From: Oscillospiraceae bacterium
GTDB taxonomy: Bacteria; Bacillota; Clostridia; Oscillospirales; Ruminococcaceae
Direction of reading: 5' to 3'
Length of the DNA: 13,230 nt
Assembly: GCA_031260615.1 (NCBI GenBank)
Contig: JAISLG010000062.1
Span: forward strand, 1 to 13,230
The notes beneath the pieces were generated by a model. That model saw only the letters and a list, made by a program, of their open reading frames with translations. It was not told where the DNA came from and searched no databases. Made by a program: the position numbers and the translations under genes. Each line of letters starts with the position of its first letter. Position 1 is the first letter of the stretch. Below are positions 4,885-13,180 of the stretch, piece after piece.

Positions 4885-6789
4885 ATGGATTATAACAATA
4901 ACGGGTTTGACGGAGGGAATTTTCCTCCTCCGCCCAAGCGCAAAAAGACGGGATACGCGGACAACGCGGGCAACGTGGGCAATTCGGGCAATTCGGGTAA
5001 CGTGGGCAATTCGGGTAAAACCGAAAAGCCCGTCAGACCCGTGCCGCCGATTAAACCGACCCACCCCGAGCGGCCGCCGCTCCCCGTCAAACCCGTACAC
5101 CCCGAAAAGCCGAATCCGCCCATTAAACCCGTACACCCTGAAAAGCCGAATCCACCTATAAAACCCGTACATTTGCAAAAGGCCGACACACCGCGCGCGG
5201 ATATTAAGCCTGTCAAACCGAAACTGCCGCCGCACGATTACGCGGACGGCGATATTACCGAATATCCGCCGCTTCCTCCGCGCAAAAAAACTACGCCGCC
5301 GTCACAGAAAAAGAAAAGCCCTGCCCCGTATCTTCAACCGAATATTCCGCCGAACACGGATATAGAGGATTTTTTTGACGCGCCTAAACCGACAACAAAC
5401 AATACATTGGCGACACCGCCCACGCTTTCAAAATTGCCGAATCCGCCGAAACAACCGAAAAAGGCATTGCCTACCCCACCCGACAGCGAGCCTGTCAAAA
5501 AAGTAATTTCCAAACGAAAAGCGGAGCGGTTAAATAAGCCTACTGCTAAACTTGTTAAGCCCGACAAGCCTGAAAAGCCATTACAAAAAGCGCCTTTGAC
5601 ATCGGCACAAAAACGAGAATTACGCCGCAAAAAGGTAGTGTACACGCAAAACGTAAAGAGTATAAAACACTATTTGTGGAAGTTGATAGGGTCACTCGGT
5701 TGGGTAGCTCTTGTTGTGGGAATATCAATCGGGGCGGCAATATACACGGTACGCGCCGCGCTCGACTTCACGGGCATATCCCCGAAAGAATACACAACAC
5801 AGATTACGATACCGCCGCACGCGACAACAAAGGAGATTGCTGGGATATTAAAAACGCACGGGATTATTGACTTGCCGGGGCTTTTCACTTATTATTCTAA
5901 GCAGTTCGATTCCGACGGGCAATATCTGAGCGGACAGTTTATAATGTCGTCCACTATGTCATACAGCCGCATAATCTCGACATTGCAAACGGAAACCGAC
6001 GATGTCGGCGTAGTGAGCATTACGGTTGCCGAGGGAATGGACGCGTTTGACGTGGCGGCAATGTTGGAGGAGAATTATATTTGCCGCGCGGACGATTTCC
6101 TGAAAGCAATCAGCAAACTGCCCGGGGATTACGAGTTTGAAAAACGTATCAATGACAAGACTGCCGACCCGTTAAAGTGTATAATATTGGAGGGGTGTTT
6201 ATTCCCCGACACATACGAATTTTATGTAAGCAACAAGTTAAAACGAAGTCCGACCGCGGACACGACGGAGAACGCGAAGATTGTCGCTGAGAAGATGATA
6301 CAGAATTTCAACAAGCAGATGACAAAGGTAATGTACAAGAAAATGTACGACAAGGGACTTACGCTTGACAAATTTTTATCACTTGCGTCTATTGTGCAAC
6401 GCGAGGCGAGCGACAAAGAGAATATGGAAAAAATTGCGGGTGTATTTTTCAATCGTATGAATGACCCTGTAAATTTCCCGAAACTGCAATCGGACGTGAC
6501 GTATTTTTACGGGGAGGAGATACGGGGGTACTACACGCGGACGGGTGTATCGGCGGCGGAGATTGAAAAAATAATATCGGCGTACGACACCTATGAATGC
6601 AATGGACTTCCGCCGGGAGCAGTATGCAACCCGGGATTAGATGCAATGAACGCGGTGTTAAACGCGCAAAAGGTAGAGTTCTACTATTTCGCGGCGAACA
6701 CGGAAACGGGTGAAGTCCTGTACGCGAAAACCCACGACCAGCACGAGAAGAACTTGCAAAAGATAAAAGAACAGATGGATGCCGCATAG
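4885..6789 (+). CDS. mltG: Endolytic murein transglycosylase MltG with long Pro/Lys-rich cytoplasmic N-terminus
   Basis: MltG cuts nascent glycan strands and so sets their length beside the peptidoglycan synthases. The 634-residue protein is much longer than the usual roughly 340-400. Residues 1-260 are a basic, proline-rich, probably disordered cytoplasmic region: a GN(V/S)GNSG stretch (29-44), then four 12-residue repeats (57-104). One membrane helix lies at about 264-290. The extracellular part has a LysM-like segment (about 300-370) and the YceG domain: VAEGMDAFDVAAML (381-394), LEGCLFPDTYEF (435-446), LASIVQREAS (500-509) with the predicted catalytic glutamate E507, and LPPGAVCNPGLDAM (575-588). 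The ATG has no SD and is 6 bp after the mini-ORF stop, so coupling is plausible. Confidence 0.94.
   Translation: MDYNNNGFDGGNFPPPPKRKKTGYADNAGNVGNSGNSGNVGNSGKTEKPVRPVPPIKPTHPERPPLPVKPVHPEKPNPPIKPVHPEKPNPPIKPVHLQKADTPRADIKPVKPKLPPHDYADGDITEYPPLPPRKKTTPPSQKKKSPAPYLQPNIPPNTDIEDFFDAPKPTTNNTLATPPTLSKLPNPPKQPKKALPTPPDSEPVKKVISKRKAERLNKPTAKLVKPDKPEKPLQKAPLTSAQKRELRRKKVVYTQNVKSIKHYLWKLIGSLGWVALVVGISIGAAIYTVRAALDFTGISPKEYTTQITIPPHATTKEIAGILKTHGIIDLPGLFTYYSKQFDSDGQYLSGQFIMSSTMSYSRIISTLQTETDDVGVVSITVAEGMDAFDVAAMLEENYICRADDFLKAISKLPGDYEFEKRINDKTADPLKCIILEGCLFPDTYEFYVSNKLKRSPTADTTENAKIVAEKMIQNFNKQMTKVMYKKMYDKGLTLDKFLSLASIVQREASDKENMEKIAGVFFNRMNDPVNFPKLQSDVTYFYGEEIRGYYTRTGVSAAEIEKIISAYDTYECNGLPPGAVCNPGLDAMNAVLNAQKVEFYYFAANTETGEVLYAKTHDQHEKNLQKIKEQMDAA
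5053..5196 (+). repeat. Four 36-bp coding repeats in mltG
   Basis: Each unit encodes 12 residues beginning KP(V/T)H. The two central units (5089-5124 and 5125-5160) encode the same peptide, KPVHPEKPNPPI, yet differ at four bases, all synonymous. The outer units are more diverged. This indicates that the peptide pattern, not just recent DNA duplication, has been kept. Confidence 0.85.
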
Positions 6790-6819
6790 GGGCAAGGGGT
6801 TTTCACCTGTGTATTTATC

Positions 6820-6848
6820 GTGACAAATTTCCCGATTAAGTATATAAT
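6820..6848 (+). promoter_or_regulatory. Promoter for the glycosyltransferase/DUF1538 pair
   Basis: GTGACA (6820-6825, one mismatch from TTGACA) is separated by 17 bp from a perfect TATAAT (6843-6848). Transcription should begin near 6855, leaving a leader of about 47 nt. It lies in the 112-bp gap after mltG. Confidence 0.72.
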
Positions 6849-6851
6849 TAT

Positions 6852-6869
6852 CGTGTATTGTTATACACG
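6852..6869. promoter_or_regulatory. Palindrome overlapping the predicted transcription start
   Basis: CGTGTATTGTTATACACG is a perfect 7-bp inverted repeat with a 4-nt centre. It begins 3 bp after the -10 element and covers the predicted start site, a classic repressor-operator position. It could also fold as a small hairpin at the mRNA 5' end. The regulator is unknown. Confidence 0.5.
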
Positions 6870-6901
6870 GCAGAACAAATATTACCAAAGGAAAATAAAA
6901 A

Positions 6902-9385
6902 ATGGATTACGCCACCCTGTTATCGGAAGTTTCGGCTGACGAAACCGCCGCAAAAGCCGCGAAAACCGCGTATGATATAATATCGGGTACAATAGAGGCG
7001 GATTACGCCGCCGCGTTCCCCGTGTACCAAAAGGCTGTGCAGTATTATTACGACAACGACCTCATTACTTGTATTCAATTCTGCCAAAAAGCAATAAATC
7101 TGTTCGGGGATAAGGCATTGCTTTCCCTCGACTTTTTCGCATATTGCGCGGTTGCCGCTAAGGACTTAGGGCGCGATGTCGCCGCGTCAATATTCAAAAG
7201 TTACCTCGTCGTTTATGATAAGTATAAGCGCGGCGATTTGGAAAATACGCTCGGAGTGTCGTTCCTAACAGAGGATTACGCCGAGCATAAACGCTTGTGC
7301 GAAAAACTCGGTCGTTTCGGCGTTGAAGAACCGTGGCAACTCGTTATCGGTATGATTGTTAAGGACGAGGCTAAAAAACAATTAAAACTGTGCCTCGACT
7401 CCCTCCAACCTATCCTTAAAGCAACCCGTTCTAAATTGGTAATCACCGATACCGGGAGTACCGATAATACAGTCGAGATTGCAAAGAAATATACCGAATA
7501 CGTCAACACGTTTGAGTGGATAAATAACTACGCCGCCGCGCGTAACGCTAACCTCGCCTATATCCGTCAGATTGCAAAAGACGAGGGTCACGCCCCCGTA
7601 TGGTATATGTTCGTGGACGCGGACGAAGTATTCAGCAGTAACGTGTCCGACATTGTAAACTTTTTCACCGACCTCAACAAGAACTATCAATACTCGTTCG
7701 GCTCGTACCTCTGGCATAACCTCAACAACTCCATTATGCTGAACGACTACACGATATTCCGCCCCCTCCGTATCGCGCGTTTCGGCGATAATGTAATATT
7801 CTCGGGGAAGATACACGAAACATTCGATGTAGTAATCGCCCCCTATGTTTACCTTAACTCGTACGCGAACCACTACGGGTACGTCATAACTGACGAACAC
7901 GCTTATTGGCAGAAAAACTTCAAGTATGACAGGTTGCTCCGTGAGGAGTTGGCAGAGTTGAAAGAGAATCTGCCGAAGGTAATCGCCGAGGGCGACAAAG
8001 AAAAAATTGACCTTGCCAAACTCGCTATGCTCCGCGTGTATGAACACCTGTTACACGCCGAGTTCGCGCATACCGACGATATTAAATCCTTCTATAAAGA
8101 GATGTTCGAGGTAATGCGCGAACACCCCGACTTTCACTACTCCTACCCGACACTTGTCGATTTCCAAAAGACAATTATCCGCGCGTCAGGAAATTTCGGT
8201 ATGTCGCTCGACCTCAAAACAATGTACGAGGAAGCAAACCAATACTATGCCGAATTTGTCGAGCCGAACAATGACCCCCGACAAAAACTCATACACGACT
8301 TCAACTCGCTGATGTTCTGGCAATCTGTGGGCGAACCGCAAACCGCATTAAAACATATCAAGGGATACCTGAACGGGTTTAAGACTGTCGTCCGCGAGAA
8401 AAAGTCGGATTTCAATTTCATTGAATCGTTCTCAACAATACGCGCAAATAAAGAGGAAGCATATACTAACGTACGCCGTGATTTGACAGCATACCTCGGT
8501 TACACCGACAACGCGGAGGAAGCAGTGGACACCTACCGCAAAATATTCGTGGACACGGACAATGTTGACAAAATGAAAAAGGCAATCGAACAGATAGCGG
8601 ACATAACCCACTACACAGGTAACTACTCGTTCGCCGAAAAATGCCTTGACCTTATTCCGCAACTCGACAAGACTGAGAACGCCCTCGATGTACTCGAATT
8701 TCAGTTGTCGGAACAGTTACGCAAGAACCCCGACAATTTCCTTGAAAAATTCGGGCTTGAACGCAAGGGTGAAGCACTATTCTACAAATACGTTGATGTA
8801 CTGCGCGGCGGCAAATACGAGGATATAATCTCGTTCCTCGATAACGTCACATCGCTTGCCAAAGCCGAAAACTACTCCGATATATTCTACGCGGCACTGA
8901 GAAGCGGCAAGCCGTTCCTCGACAAAATACCGAAAAGCCTCGACAAAAACGACATCTACGCACTCGCTATTAAAATATCCGAATACCGTTCCGACTTCCC
9001 CGAACTCGTTGAACAATATATCAACCCCGAGGAACTCGCAACACTCCCCGAACTTGGATACGCGGCGGAATTTCTGTTCGCGGCGGCTATCGCGGCGGCG
9101 AACCGCACCCCGTCCGATACAAATACCGAACTGTACAAAAACCTGTTCGGCAAATACGCGGCAAGCACGGCGTATTTCGCGGAGAACGCATACTCGGAAA
9201 CGGCACTGTCCGATATAACCGCACTGATACCGCGTGAACGGCTCGGCATACTCGCGGAATTGTATTATACCGCCGAAAACGAGGGCGACAAAGCCGAATA
9301 CAAAACGGAGATTACCGAAGTCGCAAAATATTTCCCGCTCAACGAACTGCGTGAAAAACTCACCGTAATAACAACCGCAATTTAA
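6902..9385 (+). CDS. Family 2 glycosyltransferase with long helical (TPR-like) repeats
   Basis: An 827-residue, probably cytoplasmic enzyme that would transfer a sugar from a nucleotide sugar to an unknown acceptor. Residues 1-140 are helical and TPR-like (FCQKAINLFGDKALLSLDFFAY-type pairs). The GT-A domain starts at 147: LVIGMIVKDEA, LCLDSL, ITDTGSTDNTVEIAKKY (181-197) for nucleotide binding, FEWINNYAAARNANL, and VDADE (238-242) with the DxD-like metal site D239/D241. This is the layout of SunS-like and related GT2 proteins. From about 400 to the end the chain is a series of helices with no recognised second catalytic domain, and may bind the acceptor protein. AAAGGA (6887-6892) lies 9 nt before the ATG. 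DUF1538 follows directly, so the two are likely co-transcribed. No signal peptide is seen. Confidence 0.85.
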   Translation: MDYATLLSEVSADETAAKAAKTAYDIISGTIEADYAAAFPVYQKAVQYYYDNDLITCIQFCQKAINLFGDKALLSLDFFAYCAVAAKDLGRDVAASIFKSYLVVYDKYKRGDLENTLGVSFLTEDYAEHKRLCEKLGRFGVEEPWQLVIGMIVKDEAKKQLKLCLDSLQPILKATRSKLVITDTGSTDNTVEIAKKYTEYVNTFEWINNYAAARNANLAYIRQIAKDEGHAPVWYMFVDADEVFSSNVSDIVNFFTDLNKNYQYSFGSYLWHNLNNSIMLNDYTIFRPLRIARFGDNVIFSGKIHETFDVVIAPYVYLNSYANHYGYVITDEHAYWQKNFKYDRLLREELAELKENLPKVIAEGDKEKIDLAKLAMLRVYEHLLHAEFAHTDDIKSFYKEMFEVMREHPDFHYSYPTLVDFQKTIIRASGNFGMSLDLKTMYEEANQYYAEFVEPNNDPRQKLIHDFNSLMFWQSVGEPQTALKHIKGYLNGFKTVVREKKSDFNFIESFSTIRANKEEAYTNVRRDLTAYLGYTDNAEEAVDTYRKIFVDTDNVDKMKKAIEQIADITHYTGNYSFAEKCLDLIPQLDKTENALDVLEFQLSEQLRKNPDNFLEKFGLERKGEALFYKYVDVLRGGKYEDIISFLDNVTSLAKAENYSDIFYAALRSGKPFLDKIPKSLDKNDIYALAIKISEYRSDFPELVEQYINPEELATLPELGYAAEFLFAAAIAAANRTPSDTNTELYKNLFGKYAASTAYFAENAYSETALSDITALIPRERLGILAELYYTAENEGDKAEYKTEITEVAKYFPLNELREKLTVITTAI

Positions 9386-9388
9386 TAC

Positions 9389-9397
9389 AAAGGAGGT
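9389..9397 (+). promoter_or_regulatory. Perfect Shine-Dalgarno before the DUF1538 gene
   Basis: AAAGGAGGT is the full anti-16S match and by far the best SD in the window. Eight bases later comes ATT (9406), in frame with the DUF1538 ORF. No ATG, GTG or TTG in that frame lies within SD range. The first in-frame TTG is 78 bp away (9475). Confidence 0.8.
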
Positions 9398-9405
9398 ACG
9401 GAAAA

Positions 9406-10923
9406 ATTATAAAGAACCTTTATGCTAAGATACGGGAGTCGCTGTCGTCCTCGCTCCCCGTAATACTGATTGTCTTGATACTGTCCGTCACAATTGCGCC
9501 TTTCTCCCCTGAGATGATGTGTGCGTTTCTGCTCGGGTCATTATTCCTGATAGTGGGTATCGGGTTATTCACGCTCGGCGTGGATTCTTCAATGGTGTTC
9601 GTGGGTGAAAAAATCGGCTCGGAGATTACGAGAACGCGGAAAATACCGTTGATTGCATTTTCGTGTTTCTTGATTGGTACGATTGTTACAATAGCCGAAC
9701 CTGATTTGCGCGTACTCGCCGAACAAGTCGGGGCAGTCCCCGATATGGTACTGATACTCGCGGTTGCGGTTGGTGTCGGATTGTTTTTGCTTACGGCGTT
9801 TTTGCGTATATTATTTCAGATACCTATGCGATTACTGTTGTTGATACTCTACCTCGGAGCATTCGCGTTGGCACTTTCACCGCTTATCCCCGACGACTTT
9901 ATCCCAATGGCATTCGACAGCGGCGGTGTAACAACAGGCCCGATTACCGTGCCGTTTATACTTGCGCTCGGTATCGGTCTTGCATCAATGCGCGGCGATA
10001 AAACATCACAGGAAGATACATTCGGGTTGGTTGCGTTATCGTCGATAGGTCCGATACTTACCGTGCTTTTGCTCGGTGTAATATACGGCGGTGGCGATGC
10101 GGCACTCGACCTCGGTGAGGAAGCGGAAGTTGTCGCGGGACTTAATACCAAAGGGGTGTTTAACGGGTTTGTAAGCGCGTTGCCCGAGTATGTAGTTGAA
10201 GTTGCGTCCGCGCTTATACCGATACTTGTAATATGTTTGGTATATAATTTCTTTTTGCTGAAAATAAATCCGCGCAAAATGAAACAAGTGTTCGCGGGTT
10301 TCGGCATAACATTCATAGGGTTGATATTATTCCTGACAGGCGTGAATGTAGGCTTTATGCCCGTAGCGGATATTATCGGGGAGAGCCTCGGGGGAAGCCC
10401 CGAAAATAAATGGTTCTTGATACCGCTCGGCGCGTTCCTCGGGTACTTCATTGTCGAGGCTGAACCCGCCGTACACGTCCTCAAAAAGCAAGTAAATGAA
10501 GTAACCTCAGGGAGCATATCTGAGGGTGCAATCGGCACCGCGTTATCTATCGGAGTATCGTTATCGGTTGCGCTTGCAATGGTGCGTGTAATCACGGGTA
10601 TATCAATATTTTGGTTCTTGATACCCGGCTATGCGTTCGCGCTGATAGTAATGTTCTTTGTACCGCCGTTATACACATCGGTTGCGTTCGACAGCGGCGG
10701 AGTCGCTTCGGGACCGATGACTGCGACATTCCTTTTACCGCTTGCACTCGGCGCGTGCAAGGGGTTAGGCGGGAACGCGGCGTTGGACGCGTTTGGTATA
10801 GTATCATTCGTTGCGATGACACCACTGATAGCAATACAGTTATTAGGCTTGGTATCAACCAAAAAGGCATCTGCTACGCTGAAATACTCTATTGAGGACT
10901 TGGACACGATAATATCCGTATAA
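9406..10923 (+). CDS. DUF1538 membrane protein with internal duplication, probable cation antiporter; apparent AUU start
   Basis: A hydrophobic 505-residue protein with many membrane helices and two copies of the DUF1538 unit. Copy 1 has AEPDLRVL (97-104) and AFDSGGVTTGP (169-179); copy 2 has AEPAVHVL (352-359) and AFDSGGVASGP (427-437). The copies are about 255 residues apart. From memory, two DUF1538 proteins (UmpA/UmpB) of a halophile were described as a Na+/H+-type antiporter; a one-chain double-unit version would match that, but this is inference. The start is chosen at ATT 9406, 8 nt after a perfect SD, giving a basic segment (IKNLYAKIRES) and a complete first helix. The next codon ATA (9409) is an alternative. 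The conventional TTG at 9475 (residue 24) lacks an SD and would cut into the first helix. Confidence 0.85.
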   Translation: MIKNLYAKIRESLSSSLPVILIVLILSVTIAPFSPEMMCAFLLGSLFLIVGIGLFTLGVDSSMVFVGEKIGSEITRTRKIPLIAFSCFLIGTIVTIAEPDLRVLAEQVGAVPDMVLILAVAVGVGLFLLTAFLRILFQIPMRLLLLILYLGAFALALSPLIPDDFIPMAFDSGGVTTGPITVPFILALGIGLASMRGDKTSQEDTFGLVALSSIGPILTVLLLGVIYGGGDAALDLGEEAEVVAGLNTKGVFNGFVSALPEYVVEVASALIPILVICLVYNFFLLKINPRKMKQVFAGFGITFIGLILFLTGVNVGFMPVADIIGESLGGSPENKWFLIPLGAFLGYFIVEAEPAVHVLKKQVNEVTSGSISEGAIGTALSIGVSLSVALAMVRVITGISIFWFLIPGYAFALIVMFFVPPLYTSVAFDSGGVASGPMTATFLLPLALGACKGLGGNAALDAFGIVSFVAMTPLIAIQLLGLVSTKKASATLKYSIEDLDTIISV

Positions 10924-10931
10924 CAAAAGTA

Positions 10932-10967
10932 ATGTGTAGGGTTGTATTATACTGCAACCCTACACAT
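10932..10967. terminator. Perfect 13-bp hairpin between DUF1538 and ispH-S1
   Basis: ATGTGTAGGGTTG (10932-10944) and CAACCCTACACAT (10955-10967) are exact inverted copies with a 10-nt loop. On the plus strand it is followed by C-rich sequence, not a U-run; on the minus strand a short TTTT lies beyond it. It lies 8 bp after the DUF1538 stop, so it probably protects or ends that transcript, or acts in the leader of the next gene. Confidence 0.5.
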
Positions 10968-11016
10968 CTCCCCCAAATATATTCTACATACCCATACCCC
11001 TAACCAAAACTAATAT
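10955..11016 (+). promoter_or_regulatory. G-free, SD-less leader of the ispH-S1 gene
   Basis: Between the loop of the preceding hairpin and the start codon there is no G for 62 nt. Counting into the gene, the only G in 10955-11036 is that of the ATG. Such RNA cannot form an SD contact and can hardly pair with itself, so the start codon would be fully exposed. No convincing promoter is seen in this gap. Confidence 0.6.
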
Positions 11017-13180
11017 GACCATACAATATCAAAACCGTAATATCACGTTTGTTACCGCGAAATCCGCCGGGTTTTGCGGCGGTGTGTTACGCGCTGTGGA
11101 AACGGTGCGTGGGTTGTGCGCGAATGTTGCGAGTGGTGGGAAACGCCCGTATATTATCGGGCGGATTGTCCATAATAATAATGTGTGCGCCGAACTCGAA
11201 CGGCTCGGTGCGGTTACGGTCGAGTCGCCTGACGAAATACCCGACGACGGAATAGCCGTAATACGCTCCCACGGTGAGCCGCTCGAAACGTACGCCGAAT
11301 TAAATCGGCGCGGTCTAAAATATGTCGACCTCACTTGCCCCAATGTAAAACATATCCACGATATTGTTGCCCGCGAAACCGCCCTCGGTAATAAACTAAT
11401 CTACATCGGCGACCCCGACCACCCCGAAAGCAAGGGTATATTGTCCCGTGTCAAAAATGAAAACTTCGCTTGCGCAGTAAATTCCCCGGACGAGTTTGCG
11501 GAGTTCTTACGCCGCGAATATGGCAAAATACACAATAAAAACCATTTTTTGGTACTACAAACCACCTCGGAATTTGTCAATTCTCACAAGTTTATTTCTC
11601 TGACAAAAAGATTGTTGACAGAATTAACAAACAACAGTATAATAAATAACGTGTCAAGTATTCAAGTATACAACACGGTATGCAGAGCAAGTGTCATTCG
11701 TCGAGAAGATGTCGAAAAAAATGTCCCGTTGTTCGATTGCGCGGTAGTTTTCGGTGATAAGCACAGCAGTAATTCTGTTAAGTTATACGATACTGCAAAA
11801 AAGTATTCGGGAGCGCATTATGGGGCTGTGTGCGTTGGCGTATGCTTTTCGGATACAAATGATTGCGGCGCGGCAGCGGATTTTATTGCCGACGTCTGCA
11901 ATAAAAAAAACAAAAAAAACAAAGATGTCAGTGTCTTTGTGACGGCGGGTGCATCCGTTCCTGCCGAATATGTTAAAAGAGGTGTTTCCGTAATGGCAAA
12001 AAAGATTAGGAATTACGATATAGACGAGCCGACTCAGATTACTGAGCGGACTGACGAAGATAGATATTTTGCGGAGTATATCAAGAGTAACCTTGATACC
12101 GCAAAGAAAATAAGGGTCGGCAGTACCGCGACGGGGAAAGTAATTCAAATCACCGATACGGAGATATTTATCGACATCAAGGGGGTAAAACAAACCGCGT
12201 ACATTTCATCAGCGGATTACGGGTTGTTTGAGGAAACTCCGCCCGAATACGGCGATATTGTTGAATGTTCGGTAATGTCCGTGGACGAGCGTATCGGCGA
12301 GATACGTCTGTCGCGCCGTCAATTTGAAAATACCCCGGGTATGCGGAAAATTTACGATGCGTTTGAAAACGGTACACCCGTTACGGGTAATGTTTTCCGC
12401 GCTCAGCAGAGTGGTATTTATGCCTCCGTTGAAGGTGCGCGTGTGTTCATTCCCCCCGCGTATATCGGTCAGCCATTCGGCAAGCCCGTTGAGGAACTTA
12501 ACAAAACCGACATTACCTTTAAGATTATCAACCCCTACGACAAGGGGCGCGTTATCGCCGCTATCAAAGAACCCGACAAAAATACATTCGACAAGGAACA
12601 AACCGCTAAGCGCAACCGCGAACGCCGCGCACAAGCGGCTAACTTCTGGGAAAAAGCCGAACCCGGTCAGTATTATGACGGGACTGTCCGCAACCTCGCC
12701 CCGTATGGCGCATTCGTTGACCTCGGCGTAATCGATGGGTTGCTCCATATATCCGAACTGTCGTGGAATCGTGTGTCGAACCCCGAAGATGTTATCAAGC
12801 CCGGCGAAACCATACGCGTGTATATCAAATCCCTCGACGAGGCGAACCGCCGCGTATCCCTCGGATACCGCGACCCCGCCGCTAACCCGTGGATTGCATT
12901 TGCCGCGAAGCACGTTCCTGGCGACATCGTTGAAGGTGTAATATCGAGTATTAAAACGTATGGCGCATTCCTCCGCATTGACGATGAGGAGATTGACGCG
13001 CTTATCCACACCGCCGAAATATCTGACGAATTAGCCGCGAATGTATTCTCCGCCGTCAAAGTCGGAGACCGCGTAAAGGCTAAGATAATCGAAATTAACC
13101 CCGACAAACAGCGTATCAACCTCACAATGCGCGGCTTGAACGGAACACTGCCCGTCACGCCCGACCCCACGACTGAATAA
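11015..13180 (+). CDS. ispH: IspH (HMB-PP reductase) fused to four ribosomal S1 domains
   Basis: The N-terminal half is IspH, the [4Fe-4S] enzyme making IPP and DMAPP in the last step of the MEP isoprenoid pathway. Cluster cysteines are C21 (SAGFCGGV), C108 (LTCPNV) and C223 (NTVCRA). Active-site residues are visible: H53 (RIVHNN), H86 (RSHGEP), H136 and E138 (DHPES), T183/T184 (QTTSEF), S251-N253 (HSSNS) and S314 (GASVP). Residues 367-707 hold four S1 RNA-binding domains, about 367-435, 454-518, 551-618 and 635-707; the last two (YGAFVDLG, YGAFLRI) are the most typical. The fusion is known from Clostridia, where it takes the place of a separate S1-like protein. The total of 721 residues is expected for that form. 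The ATG has no SD. DNA for residues about 170-365 is more AT-rich and uses AGA arginine codons. Confidence 0.95.
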   Translation: MTIQYQNRNITFVTAKSAGFCGGVLRAVETVRGLCANVASGGKRPYIIGRIVHNNNVCAELERLGAVTVESPDEIPDDGIAVIRSHGEPLETYAELNRRGLKYVDLTCPNVKHIHDIVARETALGNKLIYIGDPDHPESKGILSRVKNENFACAVNSPDEFAEFLRREYGKIHNKNHFLVLQTTSEFVNSHKFISLTKRLLTELTNNSIINNVSSIQVYNTVCRASVIRREDVEKNVPLFDCAVVFGDKHSSNSVKLYDTAKKYSGAHYGAVCVGVCFSDTNDCGAAADFIADVCNKKNKKNKDVSVFVTAGASVPAEYVKRGVSVMAKKIRNYDIDEPTQITERTDEDRYFAEYIKSNLDTAKKIRVGSTATGKVIQITDTEIFIDIKGVKQTAYISSADYGLFEETPPEYGDIVECSVMSVDERIGEIRLSRRQFENTPGMRKIYDAFENGTPVTGNVFRAQQSGIYASVEGARVFIPPAYIGQPFGKPVEELNKTDITFKIINPYDKGRVIAAIKEPDKNTFDKEQTAKRNRERRAQAANFWEKAEPGQYYDGTVRNLAPYGAFVDLGVIDGLLHISELSWNRVSNPEDVIKPGETIRVYIKSLDEANRRVSLGYRDPAANPWIAFAAKHVPGDIVEGVISSIKTYGAFLRIDDEEIDALIHTAEISDELAANVFSAVKVGDRVKAKIIEINPDKQRINLTMRGLNGTLPVTPDPTTE

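Noticed and set aside
9849..10595. Long antisense ORF (248 codons) in the DUF1538 gene, and similar ones opposite ispH-S1 (12209-13009) and the glycosyltransferase (7382-8047)
   Set aside because: They arise from the NCG codon bias of the real genes on the other strand and show no domains or start signals.
9475..10923. TTG at 9475 as the start of DUF1538
   Set aside because: No SD in front of it and it would remove a basic segment and part of the first membrane helix; the perfect SD points to 9406.
13002..13010. Perfect DnaA-box sequence TTATCCACA
   Set aside because: A single copy inside the S1 coding region, in the codons for LIHT; no cluster and no AT-rich unwinding region, so not an origin.
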